Of a stretch of DNA of 16,858 nt, positions 13,020 through 16,858 are shown piece by piece. A program made the position numbers and the translations under genes. Under the pieces are notes generated by a model that worked only from the letters and a program-made list of their open reading frames with translations, searched no databases and was not told the origin of the DNA. Origin of the DNA: Candidatus Kuenenbacteria bacterium GW2011_GWA2_42_15 (GTDB lineage: Bacteria > Patescibacteriota > Patescibacteriia > UBA2196 > GWA2-42-15); NCBI GenBank assembly GCA_000998185.1, contig LCCW01000031.1:7792-24649 (forward strand), given 5' to 3'. Position 1 is the stretch's first letter. Every line of letters starts with the position of its first letter.

Positions 13020-13048
13020 ATTTTACCGCAAATTTGGGCAATTAGCAA
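13020..13048 (-). promoter_or_regulatory. Candidate leaderless promoter of ftsW-murG-murC
   Basis: On the minus strand TTGCTA (13048-13043), 17 bases, TAAAAT (13025-13020), then six bases and the ftsW ATG (13013). The geometry is identical to the MFS promoter at 8903-8931, which strengthens both calls. Confidence 0.6.
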
Positions 13049-13094
13049 AAACCCTCTTTACCAACCCGGTTGTTTAATGTTAAAATTCCTCTAG

Positions 13095-13250
13095 TACTTT
13101 TATGTTTTTCGCCCTTAGGGCGATCCCTGCCTGCCGGCAGGCAGGCGCCTTCCACTCATGCGAATGATCTACTTGGAAAATTGGCGGACTGTGTTTTCGT
13201 GTTTTCGTGCTTTAGTGTTTTTGTGCTTTATGTGCTTTCTGTGTTTTATG
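13095..13250. repeat. Composite dispersed repeat, copy C
   Basis: TCGCCCTTAGGGCGA (13109-13123), the 20-bp CCTGCC palindrome (13126-13145), GCGCCTTCCACTC and AATTGGCGGACTGTGTTT (about 13179-13196) match copy A almost base for base, followed by GTGTTTTCGTGCTTTAGTG-type units. It fills the gap between divergent ftsW and the methyltransferase gene. A reading frame open through it adds 33 Cys/Phe-rich residues upstream of the methyltransferase, but these are repeat-derived. Confidence 0.85.
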
Positions 13251-13256
13251 TGTTCT

Positions 13257-13862
13257 ATGAAAAAAGCTAAACTACTATCACCTCAAAAAGGTTACGACCA
13301 ATATGCTGTTTATTACGACCAAAAAACCGCCTACCTTGACAGTTTTGAACAAAATAAACTGCTGCCGTTCCTGGGTAACCTAAACAACAAAAAAATTTTG
13401 GAGGTCGGCGCCGGCACCGGCCGCCTGTCTTCGCGTCTGGCTGAATACGGAGCGCTGGTAACCGCCTTTGACATATCGCCGGAAATTCTCAAAGTGCTCC
13501 ACAAGAAAAATAAAAATATCGCGACCGTCATTGGCGACGCCGAAAGCCTGCCTTTTCCCAATAATACTTTTGATATTGTCACGGCCGCTTTTTTAATCGT
13601 TCATCTCAAAGAATTAAAATATTTTTTTAACGAAGCTTATCGCGTCTTAAAGCCAAGTGGCCTTCTCGCCCTCACTAATATCAACCAAAAGCGCCCGCCG
13701 GAACTTAAAGCCGGCCGGGAGAAAATCATCATTGAATCGTATTACCACCGCCCGGAAAAAATCATTAAAGAGCTTAAATCGCTTTCTTTTTCCATAATCA
13801 AAAACACCTTTATCAAGGATAAAGATGTCTGGATTAACCAAATCGTTATTGCGGCAAAATAG
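13257..13862 (+). CDS. Class I SAM-dependent methyltransferase
   Basis: The 201-residue protein has a Rossmann-like methyltransferase fold of the UbiE/Methyltransf_11 type. Motif I is ILEVGAGTG (47-55), an acidic residue after strand 2 is D72 (VTAFDIS), motif II is IGDAESLPF (92-100), then FDIVTAAFLIVHL (105-117) and the post-motif EAYRVLKPSGLLALTN (126-141). An N-terminal YDQYAVYYDQ segment is typical of these enzymes. The substrate is not readable from the sequence. I chose the ATG at 13257. The frame is open further upstream, to 13158, but that part is translated repeat. There is no SD and no clear promoter. It is divergent from ftsW, and its end converges with the next gene 24 bases away. 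Confidence 0.9.
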   Translation: MKKAKLLSPQKGYDQYAVYYDQKTAYLDSFEQNKLLPFLGNLNNKKILEVGAGTGRLSSRLAEYGALVTAFDISPEILKVLHKKNKNIATVIGDAESLPFPNNTFDIVTAAFLIVHLKELKYFFNEAYRVLKPSGLLALTNINQKRPPELKAGREKIIIESYYHRPEKIIKELKSLSFSIIKNTFIKDKDVWINQIVIAAK

Positions 13863-13886
13863 GTTTTAAAAATTTAGCTCAATATT

Positions 13887-14213
13887 TTATTCGTCTGTTT
13901 TCATCCCTAGCTCCAGTAAAATATCCGCCGGTATCGGCACTTTACCGCCCGGTTTAGTTACCCCGGGATAACGCCAGGCTGATATGATTTTTATCACTCC
14001 TTTGCCAGCTTGATACATCAGCCACACCTCATAAGGATGCTTTTTCGTTCCGGCGCTCTGCATGACCGCCAAGGTTTTTTCCGCCACGCCCTCTTCCATT
14101 CTTTTGGGATAACGCAAAACCCTCATCAACCGCGCTGCCGACAACTGGTAATAGTGCATTTTTTCTTTTGCGTGCTTGGTCCAATAAAATTTTTTGCTGG
14201 CTGGCAACTGCAT
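13887..14213 (-). CDS. Small uncharacterised protein (DUF4258-like?)
   Basis: The product has 108 residues, is basic and has no membrane segment. A conserved-looking start, FYWTKHAKEKMHYYQLS (9-25), recalls the WTxHAxxRM opening of DUF4258/BrnT-like small proteins. It is followed by RVLRYPKRMEEG (31-42), a central strand VWLMYQ (63-68), IKIISAWRYPG (74-84) and a terminal PADILLELG. I think it belongs to a hypothetical family common in CPR genomes, but give no function. The toxin-like resemblance is weak and no antitoxin partner is evident. It is the last of three small genes, 15 bases after the preceding one, and ends 24 bases from the convergent methyltransferase gene with no clear terminator. 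Confidence 0.7.
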   Translation of the reverse strand: MQLPASKKFYWTKHAKEKMHYYQLSAARLMRVLRYPKRMEEGVAEKTLAVMQSAGTKKHPYEVWLMYQAGKGVIKIISAWRYPGVTKPGGKVPIPADILLELGMKTDE

Positions 14214-14228
14214 AATTGCATCGCAAGG

Positions 14229-14672
14229 TTAATGGAATCCGTGCGCGTAATCGCCGAATTTTTTTCCGTAATGATGATTCCATACATCCATATTGATATA
14301 CTTGTTCTCCCCTATCCGCACGCGCAAATACTGGTGCGGGGAAACATACCAGACTAGCGAATAGCCAAACTGAATATCCAGATCGTCAAACCAGCCGCTT
14401 TTAACCAATAACACGCGCAGCAAGTAATTCATAGTGTGGCAGTGGAGAAATCCGTCCCGGCTCCATAGTTTTTTCAAATCAGTCTCAAACGCCAGGTGGA
14501 TTTTGGTACAGGTTCTAAACCGATAGCCGCGGAATTTTCGCGTCATGATTTGATGCGCTCTTTTCAAACAATCTTCCTTGTCTACGGAACGGCTAAGCTC
14601 TTCCGCGATTTTTTGCATGGCATCGGGAATCTTATTCGGTATGGGCAATTTGGTGAAAAAATTCAGGAGCAT
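14229..14672 (-). CDS. Uncharacterised protein with transglutaminase-like Cys-His-Asp pattern
   Basis: The product has 147 residues, is soluble and is not firmly recognised. The second half reads like a minimal transglutaminase/papain-type core: C78 in HCHTMNYLLRVLLVKSG (77-93), where the CxxxNxLxxxLLxxSG spacing is that of the transglutaminase nucleophile helix; H113 in a strand SPHQYLRVRI (111-120); and D129 in KYINMDVW (124-131). The first half (1-70) is helical and Lys/Arg-rich, with no signal peptide. If real, the triad implies a cysteine protease, amidase or acyl-transfer activity in the cytosol. It lies 16 bases after the YdjM-like gene and 15 before the 108-residue gene, so the three are probably one operon. 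Confidence 0.65.
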   Translation of the reverse strand: MLLNFFTKLPIPNKIPDAMQKIAEELSRSVDKEDCLKRAHQIMTRKFRGYRFRTCTKIHLAFETDLKKLWSRDGFLHCHTMNYLLRVLLVKSGWFDDLDIQFGYSLVWYVSPHQYLRVRIGENKYINMDVWNHHYGKKFGDYAHGFH

Positions 14673-14688
14673 TTTAAATATTAATTTT

Positions 14689-15141
14689 TTACAGGATTAT
14701 CACTCCCAAAACAATTAATGAAACCACAAACTCAATTTTCGTGCCGGAGGCCAGCGGCCCGAAATATTTCCTTTTTGAAAATGGCGCCAGCGGCTGGTGC
14801 TCAAACTTCATCAAGCCGTCCAAAGCAATGTGCGAAAACTGAAACAAAAGAAAAATCCACCACTGCACGGCCAAAAGAATCGCGCAGAATACGCCTATTG
14901 CCGCACCGCTTATAGCGCCAAAAAAAGCTTCATGCGTCCACCAATGCTGATTAAACCTGCCGCTGACATCGCTCGCTTTTTTAAAAAATAATTTAATGTT
15001 TGGTAGATATTTAAAGTTGAGTAGCGCGTGATCAATATCAATCGCCACCCCGCCTAAAAACGCCACGAGCCAGCCCGGCCCGGACAAATCCAAATATTTA
15101 CCCAAAAACAAGGTGGCAGCGATGTGAGTGGTGATGAGCAT
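14689..15141 (-). CDS. YdjM/DUF457-like membrane-bound metal-dependent hydrolase
   Basis: The 150-residue protein has about four membrane segments (roughly 3-18, 22-40, 72-95, 137-150). It shows the metal-ligand pattern of the YdjM/DUF457 group: H6 in the first helix, VAIDIDH (32-38; D35, D37, H38), HWWTHE (66-71) and SHIALDGL (103-110; H104, D108), followed by PLAPFSKRKYFGP, which resembles the family's conserved exit segment. The family is predicted to be membrane hydrolases related to phospholipase C-like or LexA-regulated proteins, and the substrate is unknown. It starts the cassette of three small minus-strand genes, directly after a broken GxxExxY gene (3 bases apart). Confidence 0.75.
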   Translation of the reverse strand: MLITTHIAATLFLGKYLDLSGPGWLVAFLGGVAIDIDHALLNFKYLPNIKLFFKKASDVSGRFNQHWWTHEAFFGAISGAAIGVFCAILLAVQWWIFLLFQFSHIALDGLMKFEHQPLAPFSKRKYFGPLASGTKIEFVVSLIVLGVIIL

Positions 15142-15144
15142 TTT

Positions 15145-15571
15145 TTACTTTTGGTTATTTTCTATGAAACGCGGATCTCCAGGATTGCCAAGATTATCCA
15201 GGATCGATTTTTGGTTGGTCCAGACCTGTCTTTTAAACTGGGGCTGCTTGCCAAAATTTAGTAATAACCCAACCCCAATATTTGCCGCGCGCGGGTAATT
15301 TAAAAGCTGTGCCTCGTGTTCCCCGCACAAACTCTCCGCCGCTTTTATCTCAATAATAATGTTGCCTTATATCAGCGTAATAATCACCGACTTGATGCAA
15401 CGCGTCATAAAACACCCGGATGGGAACTTACGACTGACAATACAAACCGTGCTTCGCTAATTCAATCATCATTGAATTTTCATAAACCTTTTCCAAAAAT
15501 CCGTACCCAAGCTGATTATATACATTAAAATACGACTTGATTATCAAGCCAGTTTCATATTCGTATTGCAT
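15145..15571 (-). pseudogene. GxxExxY family gene, inactivated by stop and frameshift
   Basis: The GxxExxY family is a widespread nuclease-like (PD-(D/E)XK-resembling) small protein of uncertain role. From the ATG at 15571 the frame gives YNQLGYGFLEKVYENS (18-33), including the naming motif GFLEKVY, then an in-frame TAA at codon 48 (15430-15428) within what should be CQ-S-x-VPIRVFYD. After that stop the same frame continues as VFYDALHQVGDYYADI. A shift of one base around 15364-15378 then moves the reading to NIIIEIKAAESLCGEHEAQL and LLLNFGK, the conserved C-terminal half. Two independent lesions make this a pseudogene unless they are sequencing errors. The last residues (GNPGDPRF) are encoded by a short repeat that recurs inverted beyond the start of the gene. 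Confidence 0.85.
15159..15204. repeat. Left inverted copy of ATCCTGG-type repeat
   Basis: On the minus strand this block reads ATCCTGGATAATCTTGGCA, then ATCCTGGAGATCCGCGTTTC. It matches, in inverted orientation, the block at 15595-15629 on the other side of the GxxExxY pseudogene. Here it is also the coding sequence for the pseudogene's C-terminus. Confidence 0.65.
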
Positions 15572-15594
15572 ATTTATTTGTTTTAATCTTTACC

Positions 15595-15629
15595 TATCCT
15601 GGTCATCCTGGTAATCCGCGTTCTATTAT
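15595..15629. repeat. Right copy of ATCCTGG-type repeat, overlapping the aspS stop
   Basis: The block holds ATCCTGGTC and ATCCTGGTA units followed by ATCCGCGTTCTAT, and runs into the TAA of aspS (15628-15626). With 15159-15204 it forms an inverted pair about 400 bases apart enclosing the GxxExxY pseudogene. Confidence 0.65.
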
Positions 15630-16858
15630 TTGAATTTAATTCCCAACTCTTCCAATTGTTCCTCGCTCACTTCACTTGGAGAATCCATCAGGGGGTCCCT
15701 GGCATCAGCGGTTAAGGGGAAAGCGATGACTTCGCGGATGGATTTTTCACCCTGAAGGATAGCCAAAAGGCGGTCAAACCCGGGCGCGATACCGCCGTGC
15801 GGCGGCACGCCATAGGTAAACGCTTCCAAAATATGCTTAAACTGTTGTTTTTGCTTGTCATCAAAACCGATCAGCTCAAAAACCTTTTCCTGAACTTTGG
15901 GATCATAAATCCTAAGCGCCCCGCCGCCGACTTCAATGCCGTTTAAAACAAAATCATGCTGGTAAGCTTTTACTTTGCCCGGATCAGTCTCAAGCAGCGG
16001 CAAATCTTCGTCTTTCGGCCTGGTAAACATATTGTGCGACGGCGCCCATTTGCCGGCTGAACCATGAAAATGCGCCTCGCTGTCGCGGTCCGCGACTTGT
16101 TTTTCAAACAACGGAAAATTCACCACGAAGCAAAAGGCCAGCTCGTTCGGGTCATTGTTATCTTTGCGCAAATCCGGTTTGTCCGTGCCGTATTTGTCCA
16201 TCGCTTCCTGCCATTCCAGCCGCGGCCATCTGTCAAAAGTCATTTTCTTTTCCGGCCACAACTTTTTCACCATGGCTGTAAACATTTCTTCAATTAAATT
16301 CAAAATATCATCTTGGCTGACAAAACTCATTTCCATATCCACCTGATAAAATTCTCCCGGGCTTCTGTCGGCCCGCGCGTCTTCATCACGAAAACACGGC
16401 GCGATCTGGAAATACCTGTCCATGCCGGCTACCATTAAAAGCTGTTTATACTGCTGGGGCGCCTGGGGCAAAGCAAAAAAATTGCCCGGAAACTTTCTGG
16501 AAGGCACCAAATAATCGCGCGCGCCTTCTGGAGTGGACTTAGATAAAATTGGTGTGTGGATCTCAATAAATTTTTTCTCATGTAAAAAATTGCGCACAAA
16601 ATGCATCATGGCTGAACGCGTTTCTATGTTCTTTTTCATCCGCTCATGGCGCAGATCAAGATAGCGATATTTTAAACGCAATTCTTCATTCGCCTGCCGG
16701 TCTTCATTCGCGACCTCAAACGGCGGGGTTTCCGCCGTAGCCAGGACAGTAATTTTTTTCGCCAGCACTTCCACCGTGCCAGTCGGCAAATTTAAATTCT
16801 TTTGTTTCTCTCCCCGCTCCTGCACCAGCCCCTCAATTTCCAAAACAAATTCCGGCCG
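15626..16858 (-). CDS. aspS: Aspartyl-tRNA synthetase, 5' end cut by window edge
   Basis: The frame runs off the right edge, giving 410 visible residues (numbered here from the edge). AspRS charges tRNA-Asp in the cytosol. The start of the OB-fold anticodon domain lies outside; its end, LPTGTVEVLA, is visible at about 24-33. The class II core follows: YRYLDLR (64-70), motif 1 region FIEIHTPIL (97-105), the Asp pocket TPEGARDYLVPSR (109-121) and QAPQQYKQLLM (132-142), motif 2 FRDEDARADRSPGEFYQ (156-172), VVNFPLFE (244-251), VLNGIEVGGGALRIYDP, and motif 3 GIAPGFDRLLAIL. The bacterial GAD insertion, normally about 120 residues after DKPDLR, is absent: DKPDLR is followed almost directly by the catalytic-core strand. 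The intact protein would be near 480 rather than 590 residues. Whether it also charges tRNA-Asn cannot be told. Confidence 0.96.
   Translation of the reverse strand, partial: RPEFVLEIEGLVQERGEKQKNLNLPTGTVEVLAKKITVLATAETPPFEVANEDRQANEELRLKYRYLDLRHERMKKNIETRSAMMHFVRNFLHEKKFIEIHTPILSKSTPEGARDYLVPSRKFPGNFFALPQAPQQYKQLLMVAGMDRYFQIAPCFRDEDARADRSPGEFYQVDMEMSFVSQDDILNLIEEMFTAMVKKLWPEKKMTFDRWPRLEWQEAMDKYGTDKPDLRKDNNDPNELAFCFVVNFPLFEKQVADRDSEAHFHGSAGKWAPSHNMFTRPKDEDLPLLETDPGKVKAYQHDFVLNGIEVGGGALRIYDPKVQEKVFELIGFDDKQKQQFKHILEAFTYGVPPHGGIAPGFDRLLAILQGEKSIREVIAFPLTADARDPLMDSPSEVSEEQLEELGIKFK

Noticed and set aside
13158..13256. N-terminal extension of the methyltransferase
   Set aside because: The 33 extra residues are Cys/Phe-rich and encoded by the dispersed repeat copy C; the family-like sequence begins after the ATG at 13257.

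Overview
The window looks like part of a Candidate Phyla Radiation (Patescibacteria, probably Parcubacteria-like) genome. The evidence is a compact AT-leaning gene set, almost no Shine-Dalgarno sites, a SecA zinc tail ending in the KKCGLINAPYH form that I associate with CPR bacteria, divergent MurG/MurC nucleotide loops, an AspRS without its GAD insertion, and many copies of a CCTGCC/GGCAGG palindrome that is read as PAGRQ-like peptide when it falls in a gene. TGA is used as a stop, which argues against the UGA-glycine code of Gracilibacteria and Absconditabacteria. The lineage call rests on recognition, not on a search.

Layout. 1-1264 (minus): the start of an ATP synthase operon, atpZ-like then atpB, with a composite repeat just after atpB. 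1355-1428: a back-to-back promoter pair serving atpZ (minus) and a lone cheW (plus, 1477-2013). cheW has a strong SD and its own terminator and looks acquired. 2119-4813 (minus): adk followed by one 686-codon frame that joins methionine aminopeptidase, a C-terminally truncated RuvX/YqgF domain and RmuC. 4814-5243: a gene-free stretch with a MITE-like hairpin element and a possible gene remnant. 5244-8117 (minus): secA. 8300-8896 (minus): a half-size MFS protein with a promoter so close to its ATG that the mRNA should be leaderless. 9197-13013 (minus): ftsW-murG-murC, a piece of the dcw cluster. murC runs into a palindromic repeat array and has lost its normal C-terminus. 13257-13862 (plus): a SAM methyltransferase. 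13887-15141 (minus): three small genes, namely a YdjM/DUF457-like membrane protein, a protein with a transglutaminase-like Cys-His-Asp pattern, and a small uncharacterised protein. 15145-15571: a broken GxxExxY gene flanked by inverted short repeats. 15626-16858: aspS, cut by the window edge.

Together these are mostly housekeeping functions: proton-driven ATP synthesis, peptidoglycan precursor synthesis and polymerisation, Sec export, N-terminal Met removal, adenylate balance and Asp-tRNA charging. The unusual signal is how repeats and in-frame losses have reshaped essential genes (murC tail, secA inserts, the map-ruvX-rmuC frame). I see no complete mobile element, CRISPR array, tRNA or rRNA, and no coherent new multi-gene system. 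The best novelty candidates are the triple fusion, the repeat-to-protein conversions, the leaderless promoters and the small-gene cassette with the transglutaminase-like protein.
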